A DNA stretch of 64,000 nucleotides. Origin: Rhodocollybia butyracea. Its lineage: Eukaryota; Basidiomycota; Agaricomycetes; Agaricales; Omphalotaceae. The DNA lies in assembly GCA_015501585.1 (NCBI GenBank), contig JADNRY010000188.1:60873-124872 (forward strand), read 5' to 3'. Shown here in pieces: positions 1 to 12,804 of this stretch. The notes under the pieces are model-generated. The model did no database searches. It was not told the origin of the DNA and worked only from the letters and a program-made list of their open reading frames with translations. Made by a program: the position numbers and the translations under genes. Each line of letters starts with the position of its first letter. Positions within the stretch are counted from its first letter, which is position 1.

Positions 1-970
1 GTGCGTATAGCTAATGTGGTCTGAAGATCCCCAAGTGAACCGATGTTTCAAGTAACATGAATGATGACATACAAGAGTATTCGCCATCCCCTAGTTGTGA
101 ATCGTACGCCGTTGGATAATGAAACTTGTGCGCTGTTTCTGGAGTAGTCCACAAGCTGAATGAGGCCAAAGTTACGGTTGCGGGGGTTGAACCCGAGTGT
201 AATACTATCACAGTAACATTATTTGAGTTGGCGTGGCGGTAGGCGTACACATCCAGAATCCAATCTGTGCCAACCTGGTAGACTTCACTGTAGATTATTA
301 ACATTAGGCAATACAAACACATAGAAAACATTCGTTCACTTTGAAAAGCCTTTGGTACCGTATGGGGGAGTGAGTTTTTTCACGACGCGACTGGGAAAGG
401 AAATGAGAACGGAAGCGACAGATCCGTTGGAGCAACATACGTCGGTGCTAGGTCCTCAGAGGCCTTAAAATCACTAGCATTGAGGAATAATAAGGTGGTG
501 TCAAAGGCCTTCCAAGAGCGACACGACATACCTAGTGATCTCAACTGGGTTGGGAAAGTCGGCAACCATGGACTGGGACCTACACGCAAATATACAAATT
601 AGGAATGTCTATGACACATACGGTAGAACAAAACATGCAATTTTGTACTGTCCATCATAGCTTTCATGAGGGCATCGCGCGACTTTGCATTTTCCATGAC
701 AGCTCTAAAGATGGCCTCGTACGAGGCATCCATCTCTGCGCCATCCTCAAAAGCCTTTACAAGGGTGGCAACATGGTGCATATTGGCCCCGGCGTTGTCA
801 CTGCCGATGAAACAGAGTTGAAGGTTAAGAACTTGTGAGGAACGACGACGTACGAAGAGAGAGCGACCTTGGTCACAGTTTCATTATTACTGGTAAGCAT
901 CAAGGGATGTATTCGTGCAGTGGCATACACGGAGAACGTACGAGATTGAGTCAGTGTTTGAAGAAGACAT
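1..970 (-). CDS. Uncharacterised gene A, partial, cut by the window edge
   Basis: I do not recognise this family. Coding appears in several blocks on the minus strand. A short first exon starts with an ATG at 970. A helical block follows at about 600-800, beginning near MHHVATLVKAFEDG. Further blocks lie at about 380-590 and 11-331, with acceptor-like TAG or CAG sites between them. The last block contains a beta-rich stretch (LDVYAYRHA, VTVIVLHSGS) that is clearly paralogous to the copy at 12.8-13.9 kb. Relative to that copy, the frame here breaks near 20-30, so either this copy is damaged or a splice site is missed. The neighbour downstream on the plus strand is the Rhs/Tc-type gene, and the pair is duplicated together. 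No signal peptide or catalytic motif is evident. The gene may continue left of base 1. Confidence 0.5.
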
Positions 971-1602
971 TTGGGATGAACTTGAAGCGACAAGTGAGGC
1001 TTGAAGTTTGAAGCTTGAAGAGTGAGTGAGAGGGAGGGATTTTAAGTAAGGCTCCTGAATACGGCACTTTCCAAAACCGATGTAATGATTTCTATTTCTA
1101 GGCTTCTTGTCTCGTGTAGGCTTATACAGATACATTGTTTCTGGAAGGAAGGAAGGAAAAATCATTACACAACATGGTGCAAGAGCTGGTGCTGAATGTT
1201 GAACGTCGGAATCAGATCTTCTGTTCAGTTCTCGCATTTGGAATCAGATCTTCTGTTTAGTTCTCGCATTTGGTCACAGATACAGGCACAAAATCCCTGT
1301 CGACATAGTCAGAGTGCAAATCGATTATTTGCGGCCACATACTTACATGCACATGAATGGCTTGGGCATGCAAGGCATCCATACCAATTCTCTACATGAA
1401 GTCACACAACGCTGACTTGGACAGAACCCCGCCGGTACGTTGTCGATGTCTAGCGAGATGCTAATGTGAGACATAAGATAGTATCAATTCATTTCACGGA
1501 TGGGTGTGTCTTCGATTGGGCCTACCTGCCGCGACGGGCCAACTTGTCTGCGAGTTTATGATACAATAGGCGTCTAGATGGGAATCCAGCACCCGATCTA
1601 GA

Positions 1603-2005
1603 GTAGTATTTCTGGTTGCAACAGACCTGATGGTTCTCTCAGGCTTTGTGTGTAAATGTACTAGGAACACCCACTGAAACGAAAAGTGTTGGCCCTAAAA
1701 TCATGTCCGTGACCCCCAAAATGTCCGAAAAAGTGGTATTTCTGGTTGCAGCAGACCTGCTGGTTCTCTCGGGCTTTGTGCGTAAATGACAATGTACCAG
1801 GAACACACTGAAACAGAAAATGTTGGCCCTGAAATCATGCCCGTGACCCCAAAATGTCCGAAAAAAGTGGTATTTCTGGTTGCAGCAGACCTGCTGGTTC
1901 TCTCGGGCTTTGTGCGTAAATGACAATGTACCAGTTCGGAACACCCACTGAAACAGAAAATGTTGGCCCTAAAATCATGCCCGTGACCCCCAAAATGTCC
2001 GAAAA
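1603..2005. repeat. Three tandem copies of a ~130-bp repeat
   Basis: Three direct copies begin at about 1603, 1733 and 1867. Each starts with GTRGTATTTCTGGTTGCA and ends with CCCAAAATGTCCGAAAA. They differ by a few substitutions and by small length changes (about 130, 134 and 139 bp). A single related copy lies at about 14288-14395 in the duplicated block. No convincing open frame is shared by all copies, so this reads as non-coding repeat between gene A and the Rhs gene. Confidence 0.85.
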
Positions 2006-3099
2006 CCAGGACTTGTGAGGAACGGATTCAGCGGAGTAATCCGACGAGCCTTGCGAAGGTAGCTTGTAACCCACTTGTCTGAGGAGTGAATTCAGAGAGG
2101 GTAATTTGAATTTCATTGACACTTGACAGTGCCACCCATCCCACTATACAGAGCCAGGAGAGCTGGGACTTGGTGTTTCATGGCTGAGAGCTTCTTGGAT
2201 GCAATCCGTGTATTGGTTTGTCTTGTAATAGATTGTGGAATCATTGGGAATTGCGGTGGCGAATAGAGCTTCATCAGACAAATGCGCTGTCAACGACGCA
2301 ATCGTGGAAAAGGATGAGACTGACCGTACCTAATGTAAAGGAAGGATAAGATGAGTGTATTTATACTCAGATATGTGGATATCACGTTGTATACCTACCT
2401 GGGAGGGCAAAGGCACAATGCAATGGCGCGATACCGTTCATCCCATTCATGGAAGCCCCGAAAGCTCAAGCAGAGCGGACATCGTTAGTACCAGACTTTA
2501 AGGTTATGTTGACTCGGACATGGAACCAGATGAGATTACCGGGATAGACTCTACACCGGGTTCCTCGAATGGCTGCTGCCCATCTGCATCAACGAGTAGT
2601 TCTAGTGTCCAATCCTTCAAAAAGGTTTGTCTTCCTGCGCACTAGCTGAGCGGTATGGCCGTAAGTTTGTCCAGGTTTGGTGTAAATGCAAGTAAGTTTG
2701 AGTTATTGTGTGAAGTGGTAGTGGTAGTGTAACTGACGTGGTCCCATCTCAGAACAGCCAGGCTCCAGCTACATGCCTGAGATGAAGTAAAAGAGTTGGT
2801 TCGCCTTGCTTAGGCTCAGTGATAAGAGCACAAACCGCAAGTTTACACCACGAGTTGATTTCGTTTTGTTATGTTTCAGGACAAAATAAACTATCTGTTT
2901 GCTTCTCGTATCATTTCCAAACTCAGACAAACTAGTTCCTTAATTTTTGGAAAATTTTCCCTATCAAGGTTTCCGGCGGTAAACTTTGAGTTCTGCAAGG
3001 TACTTTTTCTGCGATTAGGCCACTGCGTTTCTGGCCTAATCTGAAGCTCTTATATTTGGACAAAACTACCTGCCAAGCCTGTAATTTTCCTGTCTACAG
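2006..3099. other. Intergenic region upstream of the Rhs/Tc-type gene
   Basis: No credible gene was seen. The first ~145 bases (to about 2149) match the duplicated block at about 14395-14534. The rest should hold the promoter of the Rhs gene; no clear TATA box could be assigned. Confidence 0.5.
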
Positions 3100-6000
3100 A
3101 TGCAAGGTAATAACTCCTTATTAGTATTGATTGCTTGTCTTCTGTCTCAATTTGGGGTGCAGATGCTGGTGCCAGTGAATCTCAAGCTCCGTAATTGTTA
3201 TCATTTGAGCTTCTGTTTTCTGTGCATGTGGTTAGAATTTAGAAATGAATATATATATGCAGAGGCCTTTCCTGACTCAGTATTCAGGTCTGAGATGACA
3301 TCCTCAATCATAGGAACGCTACCTATCTTTCGAATAGTCGATCCCAATGGCTCTCTTTCCCTTGACATCAAACTCCAAGTTCCTCCTGCAAAGATGGCCC
3401 CATCCTTTTCACTTGCATATCACTCCGCCTCAGCTGGAGTGTCTACCATTGGCACGGGATGGGTGCTTAGAGGTGCTTCCGTGATTGAACGGGTCGGTGC
3501 AACTAAAGCTCAAGATGGCTTCCGAGGTTAGTGTTGTGCTCTTCTCTTCAACCTTTCCAAAAGAACTAAGCTCGGCTTTAGGTGTTGTCAATTATGATGC
3601 GAAGGACCGCTTTCAACTTGACGGACAGCGCCTGATCCTTATTGGCGGAAATGAGTATCGCTTTGAGATTGAGCAGTGGTCCAAGATAATCGCCAATGGC
3701 GATCCCGTGAACCCGTCCTCATGGACCGAATATCTGCCTGATGGAAGTAAGCGTTTGTTTGGTACTACTGAGGTATATCCTCCCCTTATTTATATAACTC
3801 CTAGCTAACAAACTTGTTAGGATTCCAACATCAAGGCTGTTGGTCAAAGCTTCACTCGCGTCTGGGCAGTAGCAGAGCATTCTGACGCTTTTTTAAATGA
3901 TATCTACTTCTCGTACATCAATGATACCACCAACGGATCCTTCTATCTCAATCAAGCTTCTTATGGCGGGAATCTTCGACTTGGTATGGCGCCTCAGCGT
4001 CAGATCAAGTTTGAATATGGTTTACGTCCAGATGTTCACACCAACTACATCGGCGGCTCTCAAGTTCGCATCGACCAGCGTCTAACCTCTGTTTCTTCCT
4101 TCATCCACACCAACTTTGTTCACAAACATGTTGTTGAGTATGAAACTGCTCCACTCACTAGAGCGAGTCGTGTCAAAACTCTTACACTTGTGGATGCATC
4201 TAATGCTTCTGTCCGCCCTCTCCGCTTTGATTGGGTGAATGGCAGCCCGTCTGTCTTCGATGCTGCAACATCTGAAACTGCTGTCAAGTTCGAGGGTAGT
4301 GATGTCAGCATGATGCCTATGGATGTGAACGCAACCGGGCGGAGTGATGTCGTCGTGGTTTCAAGGGTTACTGATATCTCTGGTACCCCCAGGACAAGAA
4401 TTGCTACTCACCCATCCAATGCAACGGGGAAGATTGCACCAGAGGCTGTGCACATTAACGAGGATCTGCCATACCATGTCGCGCTATTCCCACTGGATGT
4501 TACCGGGGATGGAAGAACAGACCTCGTAAGTCTTTCTTATGAAATGAACGAGGTTATTCTGATCTATTTTTGATAGGTTCATATTGAACATGATAGATCT
4601 ACATTTGTCATTACTGTTTTACTTTCAACAAGCAATGGCTTTATCAGCCAGTCGTCCATCACGTTCGAGCCCGATTCCATTGGTGGTTCCTTCCGATGTG
4701 GTGACTTCCAGGTCAATTTGTTTTAAATTCTGTTTGGGCCCGAACACTGACCTATACGGCGCCACAGGGAAATGGACGTGTAGGGATGGTGTACATTTAT
4801 CAGTCCGGCCCCAACATCGGATTTGTTCAGCTTCTGTCGGATGGAAGAACCTTCACACCTCTGCCTGCTCTTGCAGGACCTGCTAATGTGTTATTAGACA
4901 ATGTTAGGATTATTATCGGGGATCTCAACGGCAATGGGTGTGTAATTTTCTTGAATTTTCATGGCAAGTTTGATACTTACATTGAGTCAGAGAGGAGGAC
5001 GTCTTCCTTGTCTCACCAAGTGGACAACATTGCGACATCTCATTCTTAGAGTCACAGAACGGCACTCTTAAGCTGCATCCCCATGAAGGCCTGCAGCGCG
5101 CAGGAGAGAGCATTACCTGGACCAGCTCTATCATTGTGCTTCCTTATTCAGTTGACGAAGATGGCAAGACCAGTCTGCTGGTTGCATCCGAGGACACTAG
5201 TTCAGGAACATTATCTCTTCAGCTGCTCCGTAGTAACAGCCGGACTCTTCTTCCTTCTCCTTTGCCCGTCGACACCAATATATCGTACAATGGAAATCTG
5301 GCCATCGCGCGTGTTGCATCCATCAGTTCACTTGATCTCGTCAACACCTTCAATGTCCAATCAGACAAGACGGAAATCACGGTCTTGCAATTTCGAGATG
5401 GTAATTTTGTGCGCGTGGATGGTGCTCGTCAAGGTCCATCATATACGAACTCGACTTGGGGAGATTTTCGTGGTATTGGTAGATTGGATCTAATGCTGAA
5501 TACCCAAAATGGATTTGAGGGGCAGTTTGATGTCTCCTTCATGCCCTGCGCTTCGGCACAGCCAGTTGACTTCATCTCTGGGTACACCAATGGCATGGAT
5601 GCCCGTGTTGACATCTTGTATGCTCCTCTCAGTGATCGGACGGTGTACAGGACTGATCCCAATGTGTCTACTGCGCCACTTGCTGCATTGAATGGTATGG
5701 CCCGGAACGTGTCCTCGAAATGCCAACTTATCCACTTCCGCCATCTCTAACACCAGTCATAGTCGCTCAGAGATAATCTACTTCCCTTCTTGGGTTATCA
5801 AAGGTGTCACCAGCACTCCATATTCAGTCAAACCTGACATCAAGGAGCAGACCGACTATGCCTATCACAACGCGAGGTTTGACTATGAAGGTCGCGGGTG
5901 GCTTGGATTTGAGACGGTGACGAAGTTATCGCAGGTCTCTGGAATGGTTGAGGAGACGACATACCTCCAGAACTTCCCTTTCCAAGGCCAGGTATCTCAC

Positions 6001-9000
6001 ATGGAGATCTACACAAGAGTGGGAGAGATGATGCACACGAAGACATATGAATGGAGTGATGCAGGAGGTGAAAATATCCATGTCCACAGCATTCGCATGG
6101 CCTCTCTCAAGGAGGTCTACTGCGAGGGTGAAACTCATGCATACAGTGCCGACGCACACTACCAATACGATGACTATGGCAATGTCACCGATCTCTTCAT
6201 TTTGTCTTCAGAAACCAGCACCATACCTCTCTCCATTGCTTCTACGTTTGAGAATTCAGTGGCTGGCACATGGGTGCTGGGGAACAAGACACGCGAGGTT
6301 GTCAAGCATGATGGCAGGGTGCAGAAGGATGTGCAGTTCCAGTACTCCCCAGGGACTTCGATGCCAATAGAGACAAAAACTTGGGTCAAGGATAGCGAAT
6401 GGACTACACAGACAGTTCAGTTAGACCTTGTTGGAAATGAACTTGTGGTGAACGGCCCGGGACCAGCTCGTAACGAGTTTGTTTACGACGAGACTCATTC
6501 CCACATCATCTCATCACAGACATCCGTCTCCTCTTCATCACCTCCTCTCATGGAATATTCTATCTTCAGTCTCGAGCATGGCAAGCCTCTGTCGTATACC
6601 AACAACAACGGGAATACCACCTCTTTTAGCTATGATGTCCTTGGTCGGCTACAGAATACATATCAAGAAGATTCCAGCAATGCCAGTACTTTGGTCAAGA
6701 AGGAGTCCTTTACGCATGAAAATGGCTCCTTCAAGCACACCGTGAGCACCAGGTCCTCTTGGGAAAAAGAAGAGTGGTTTGACACTGTGGAATACGTGGA
6801 TGGGTCTGGGTCTGTTTGGAGGACAGAAAAGCCCAAACCCGAGGGATCTGGACTCATATGTGTCGAAACGCAGTATGATGGTGCAGGGCGCATGGTAGCT
6901 CAGTCACGCGAGTTCTCCTCTGGTTCATCTCCCACATTCTCAAGTATTTCTATGATGCGAGTTCTCGAGTCGTAAGGAGGAGATTCCTCCTCCAAGTGAA
7001 GGCCTTCCTCCTACAATCATCCAAACTCAATACAGTTTTAGCTCGGGTCTTGCAGAGTGTACAGAAACGTCTACCGCCGGGAGCATGGTGAAGATTGCAA
7101 AGCGAAAAATGCAGTATCTACCCAATGCTCATAATCCTGCAGTCGATAAGCTTGTACAGCCATTTGTTGTTGTTTCTATTAACGAGATTGGACAGGAAAC
7201 GCAGACTGTGTTTGATGCGCTTGGGCGTCCTATATGCATCAAGGATCCGAATGATGTTCAGTTAGCTCTCCATTGGGATGGACTTTCGAGGTTGACAGAA
7301 CGCCACCTCTCTCAGAGTAGTGGCTCTGGCAGGAAGGACCTAAATCACTCCATGCTCACCTATGACGATGAGAAGTGCCAAATGACCGTCACCAATGTCC
7401 TTACAGGCTCACACACGATCACAACCTCCGACTTCATTCAACGCCCTGTCTCTGTCACATCACCTGACGAGAGTAACCTTGTCTCTACCTATGATGTAGG
7501 TGGTCAGTATTCGAAGGGTCATCTCATGTCCGTAACCTCGGAATCGACTGGCATCTCCCATCAATATGACTACAATCTCCAGGGTAAACTCACGAAAGAT
7601 GTACTGCTCATCGACGGGCAATCATTTACCACATTATATGTATGGTCACCTCTCGGCCAGCTCCGCCGCATTATCAACCCGGATGGTACAACCCTCGAGC
7701 GTGCATTTCTCCCAGATGGACACTCTGTCTCCCATGCTCACCTCCAAGATACCTCTAATATCATTCACGCTCAGATTGTGCTTAGCAACTACCAGGATGT
7801 CTTCGGGCGTCCTCTAAGTTGCGAGTTTGGAAATGGTATTACGTCTGTGGCTGCAGTGCATGATAACGGTGCCATTGCTAGCATCACGTTGTCGAACAGT
7901 AGTCAGACAGTCCATCGCCAGCAGTGGAGCCTTGATGCGTTCAACCACATCAACAAGTACGACCGTGAAATACAAGGTAACATGTCTGGCAGCCATACCT
8001 TCCAATATAATGTGTCAGGTATGTAATTTGTTTTGGCTCGTATCTTCAGTATAATTGACCTTGTTACAAGGTGAACTTACAAACGCTGCGAGTGTCGATC
8101 CGCTTCTACCGACCTCCGAATACGCCTATGATATGTCAGGCAACATATCCGAGAAAGATGGCCAGATATTTACCAATGATGGCTGGCAGCTATTGAACGT
8201 GAAGAAGGGCGGCACAACAGAATGTTCTTTCACGTACTCTAACGATGGCGCAATGCTGTCCAAAAGGGATAGTTCCAATGCGGTCACTAGGTCCATGAAG
8301 TATGACTCTCAAGGGCGCCTCATCCAACTCAATGATTCACACATGGTTTACGATTTCAGTGGACGCTTGGTCAAATGTACTCGAGCAAATGGGGATGTCA
8401 TTATCTACGCATCGCAGACATACGAGGTAGAGATCTCAGCCTCGGGAAATAAGACACATACATCATACCTCGTTCACGGTTATCGACGGGCCTCTTATAC
8501 CCATGTCGAGGGTGGTTCTTCTGCAGTTCACTATTTCCATACTGATCACCTTGGAGGTACAATTGCGGTATCCGACTCTGGAGGAAACATCGTGACACAG
8601 TACAAGTACGATTCCTTTGGAAAGGTATCTATCGAAGGTCCGGATATTGCGCGATACAAATTTTCTGGAAAAGAACTTATCGATGAGATCTATTACTTTG
8701 GCGCACGATTCTATGATCCCGATGTAGGTCTGCCAAATTTCATAGATCCTATAACTAACCTGCGTCGCTAGATTGGACGATTCTTGACTCTCGATAACTA
8801 CCCGGTAAACTTGGACAACATCTCCCCATCTACCTTCAACATGTATGCATTTTCGCGCAACAACCCCATCAACTACATTGATGTCGATGGAAATGCACCA
8901 TGGTGGCATTGGTACGTGTACTTCATCTTCCAAATTACTTCCTAGTGTTTAATAGATTTGATAGGCTTGTGGATGCCATCCTTATTGTTACTGCTGTAGT

Positions 9001-9724
9001 TCTTATGTTTGTGCCCGTGGTTGGACCACTCGCTACTATAGCCATGGGTGCGTTAACAGGTGCCCTACTTGGTGCCGGTCTGGCTGGACTCAATGCGGAT
9101 ATCGCGGGGAAAAGTACCAAAGACTGGGGTATAGCGATGGGTATCGGTGCTCTCACCGGGGCGATTACGGGTGCTGCGAGCGCAGGACTCAACGTCGCGC
9201 TTCCCTCTCTGAGTATGTCAACCCAGGCAGCAAAATTTGGCAAGTATGCTGTGCGGGAGGTCCAGAGAGCCATTGTCAACAAAGTGGTCGGTACAGGCAC
9301 TGAGGCGCTGGGTAGGGTCATTGACAACGTCGCACATGGACGAGATGCGGATTATGGGCTAATGGGAATGATTCCTGGTATGGGAGAGTCGGATCCACTT
9401 GGTTGGGTGGGCTACGCAGAGACGGCAGCTAGTATTGGTAAGCGATCTTGTTTAAACGTACCGTGATCTGAGCTCATCCAATTATTAGGAACGCGTTTCG
9501 CTGCTGGCAAGTACAAGAGTAGTAAGTTGACTGGTGGGTTCCGTCCCAATGGCGGACCGAAGGGTCTAATGCCCAAGGTGAAAGCGCTCGTTGGACTTGG
9601 AAAGGGGACGGGCTTGAATGGTTACAAAATGGAGTACCCATTGGGCCAAAACTTGCTCAAACTTGCTCCTATCAAAGACTCGTCTTCCGTTATCCCATTG
9701 CGTTATACCAGCCTGGGTTTTTAG
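3100..9724 (+). CDS. SpvB/TcdB/TcC-like Rhs-repeat protein (Tc toxin B-C type), intron-containing, with frame breaks
   Basis: The order of parts matches bacterial Tc-toxin B and C subunits. A hydrophobic N-terminus (possible signal) leads into an SpvB-like domain from about 3263, including the motif DPNGSLSLDI. FG-GAP/TcdB-type segments span about 3.8-5.9 kb, YD-type Rhs repeats (such as YDVLGRL and YDSQGRL) follow, and an RHS core end lies near 8.6-8.9 kb (YYFGARFYDPDVG, then NNPINYIDVDGN). After the core comes a Gly/Ala-rich hydrophobic tip of unknown activity. Well-supported exons are 3100-3190, 3263-3526, 3582-3772, 3821-4525, 4577-4711, 4768-4937, 4991 onward, up to 8018, 8071 onward, up to 8911, 8965-9437 and 9489-9724. 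Frame breaks are seen at an AAA run near 5718, twice near 6940-6985, and at 8728-8775 where the acceptor does not keep frame. Known family: Rhs shells that encapsulate a toxic tip. Activity here is unknown; it may be a pseudogene. Confidence 0.85.
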
Positions 9725-10039
9725 GAAATTGAATTCTGAGCCTGCTGCAGTTCATTACAAGTAACTCTGTTTGCTTCTATCCACTCTCCTTCTGTAGAGT
9801 AGTGTACAATAAATGTTTCATTCATAAGAGTTCCATTGATGTAACGACTCCTGAGGTTGAATCGTTGAATCGGTTGAAGACAAATGAAGCTGATGATGTC
9901 TTACCAGGCATGGCGCAGCACACGCGGGGGATGAGCGTAAGAGAGGTAACGGATGACCTGATGTGTGGTGAACATTGAGGGAGAAATGAAACTCCCACTT
10001 GATTTATATATCCACCATAAGCCTGAGTATGATGCACCA
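9725..10039. other. 3' flank of the Rhs gene
   Basis: No gene was seen. The stretch contains polyadenylation-like AATAAA at about 9809 and runs into the duplicated 3' end of the DUF4203 gene. The minus-strand open frames here have no recognisable content. Confidence 0.4.
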
Positions 10040-10540
10040 AGAGGTGGTAGGAGGTGTAGCGTGAGTACTGTGTGAGGCACAGAGTAGAAATAAAAATATT
10101 TAAAATTAAAAAAAGAAGCTACAGCAACTATGTATAACAAACGTGAACGAACGAATGAATGGGGGACAGAAAGGGAGAAAAATGGGATTCCATCACAAGT
10201 GAGGGAAATTCGGGTATCGGTATCCTAGCCTCAGTCACAGTGAGGCTTTCGATAGACTCGGATTCGTGTTCAGATGCTCGAAGTTCGTGGTTGATTCCAA
10301 CAAGAGGACTCACTGATGGGCTTCCGGTGTGCTTTCTCAACTCTATGAGCAGTGAAGGCGTAGCTGGCACTGACACTGGGGCGAGGAGGCATATTGGAGA
10401 GGGCGGTGTCAGCGCTAAGCATTGACATCGAAGCTGACGCGCTGACGTCGGGGTTGGTCGAGGTTGGGGCAGCGTTGGGGTTGATTGGGAATGGCATAGG
10501 ACTAGACTGTAGCGGCGCTTCTTGGGCGCTTAAGCTTTCC
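10040..10540 (-). pseudogene. 3' fragment of a DUF4203/TMEM198-like gene copy
   Basis: Both coding and 3'-untranslated sequence match the gene at 23.05-25.10 kb in the same orientation. The stretch 10050-10150 resembles 22780-22890 (shared GCACAGAGTAGAAATAAAA and the CTACAGC..ACTAT block). The stretch 10200-10540 matches the Pro/Ser-rich C-terminal coding region (AQ..PFPINPN.., VEKAHRKP versus VEKARREA). The frame is broken by indels, and homology stops near 10500-10540 in the middle of the gene. The missing 5' part resumes about 4.3 kb away at about 14795, so the copy appears split by inserted DNA. Confidence 0.75.
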
Positions 10541-11218
10541 ATTCTTTGTTCTCGACTTCCGACTCAACAACCAACACTAGCAGTAACTGCTGCTGCTGGC
10601 CATGCCAAATCTTGATGAATTCAGTAACGGAGAGTTTCAGAGTAAAGATGAGAAGCTGAAGTGATGACGAGGCCCGCTATTCGTTCAGGTCGTCCAGCAG
10701 CCTCTCGCTTTTTTCTTCTATCAGCAATGCTAGCTTAATTCTTGGTCATCTCTTATCGGCCGTTCACCGTGGCTACCATCTTCAGGTCCTCTACCATCTT
10801 CTCAGGCCACAAATTTCTGTGTACGGACCAGCGCGGTGCTTCCTCCTCCTCGTTCGCTTCCACCTTCCCCATTTGTGTCCTATATTTACCGCCACTACTA
10901 CTGCCACCGGATCCGAGTCAAGCTCAACCTGCACAAATTATCGGTGCATAATGTCGGTAGCGCAAATTTGCACGCCCATTTCTTTCCCGTTCAAATCCTC
11001 CGACTCTGCCTCATGGGAAACGTTTCGCCGCACCTTCTCCTGTAGCTGAATCTGCGCTCGACGTTCACATATTCACATACCGTCGCCATCGACTTTTCTA
11101 TTTGCAATTTTTTCGTTCCACAAGTGGGTTATCTCTGTTTGGGTTAGTTCATCGAGGACACATACTGATTTTCATTATTTATGTTACAGTAGTCGGCAGT
11201 GATTACTACCCACTACAC

Positions 11219-12692
11219 CCACGCACACGACCGCTACTGATGGCACAGCCGCGAATGGACACAGCAGAAAGAAACCAAGACCGAATCGAGTACGTGCCCG
11301 AGTCTGATTCCAACGCCGAGGACGAGGAATAGCCATAGAACGACCTGAATACGAATCTACGTCTAATTCAAGCCATTCTGACCCGCCAACCGCCTCTCCT
11401 GGGCCTGAACTCGGATTCTGGTTCTAACACTGAACCAGGGTCTGAAACATCTTGCCCAGCGACTTGCCTGGTCCGCATCGTACCATGCCACCATCGCTCG
11501 AATGTCGACGCCGAGTACGATTGATGCGAGTCCTGGCTTTGGTCATTCCTGACCTGGGAATTGGGGTGATATTCTGCGGATGTCGATGAAGACTCTGTTC
11601 GTCCCGTTATCGACTTTTCGGGATCGTGAAACTAGGGGAGGCAGAACCAGAACACCATCTCCTCGCCGTCGAATTTCCCCATCTTTCGCGAAGGTACCCG
11701 ACCTAGTGCCCGCCAAGCATATCAACAGCGACCGGAAACAGATCCTTCGTATACTCCGACTGTCGGCGAGTTTTCGGGACACGACGATAGGTGGTTGGAT
11801 AAAGATTTGAGGAGCTTAGGTAGCCGGTGGAGAGGAAGGAGGTATAAGGGACAAGGACGAGAACGAGATATGTCTTTTGGACGAGCAGCGGCAGAGCCAG
11901 AGTTAGGACACGATGGTTTGAAAGAGCTGAAAATTTCAGACTCTAACGCCAGTCGTGGCGGTGGAGGCTTTCGTGGTGGATGTCGTGGTAGTAGTGCTAT
12001 CTGCTCTTCTCCTCCTGACTCTACCCATCCTTTATCTCAACCCCAAACGCCGCCCGTGTGGACAGAACATACCGACTCATCTCTCTACGCAGATTTTTAC
12101 CAATCGCATGATCAATCTGTACGTGCGAAGCTGCTGTACAAAGAACGCCTGACCTTTTCGGGTCCTCATTCAAATTCTTCTGCTACGCCTCCTGCTCCTA
12201 GGTCTGACTACTCTGAGAAAGTACTCGTCGTCAATATCCCGAAACCCATCGTGAAAGAGGAAATGGACGAGGAGAACGAGGAAGAACCGTCCTTCGAAGA
12301 CGTGTTTATAGGCAGACCGTGTCTCGTATCGTCGAAACTTCCTGAATATTCGCACCACCCATCTGTGTCCGCTACACTCTCCCCCATCATCGCTCAGAAA
12401 CTCCAACTCCCACAGATGCATGCCAAATTCTCTTCAGCTCGATCGATACAAGCAGCAGAAGCTGTTCTCCCCCATCCAACCGGGACTCTACCAGATGACC
12501 GCTCCCAATCCCAGCCTGTCTTTTTCCTGTCTCGTCTACATCCTCCCTCCTACAACGCCGGCTCCCTTTGCTACGGATTTCCGTAAGCGTATGGTGGTGC
12601 GGGCTCCTTATGCCAATACGCACCCCCTTCCACTTCCGCTCGGCGCGGCGCTCAACCTTGCCGATATACCATACGAAGTGGGTTTCCTGTAA
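11219..12692 (+). CDS. Hypothetical Ser/Pro/acidic-rich protein, exon structure unresolved
   Basis: I do not recognise this gene. Plus-strand frames of similar low-complexity character follow each other: a short acidic piece from 11240 (ending SDSNAEDEE), a long open frame of 263 codons from about 11795 to 12586, and an overlapping frame at 12420-12692 that looks equally coding. The long frame has Arg/Gly-rich then Ser/Pro-rich sequence and an acidic stretch (EEMDEENEEEPSFEDVF). No domain, signal peptide or membrane span is convincing. The frame changes could be introns or damage. The gene lies wholly inside the ~4.3-kb segment that splits the DUF4203 copy, so it probably arrived with that segment. 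Antisense frames over it are shadows. Confidence 0.35.
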
Positions 12693-12804
12693 CAATTTTG
12701 CCATGGACACTACTAGTTGGAGACGATCGATGATTGTCCATTGCATATATAAAGTGGTACATAGAGTGTAGTTACGAGCAATACCTGCTCACATCCTACC
12801 TGAT

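Noticed and set aside
5692..5761. Intron to explain the first Rhs frame break
   Set aside because: GT and AG ends exist with a good branch site, but joining them leads to an early stop, while the region itself reads as coding in the shifted frame.
12387..12746. 119-codon minus-strand frame
   Set aside because: It lies antisense to the plus-strand hypothetical gene and shows only its mirrored low-complexity sequence.
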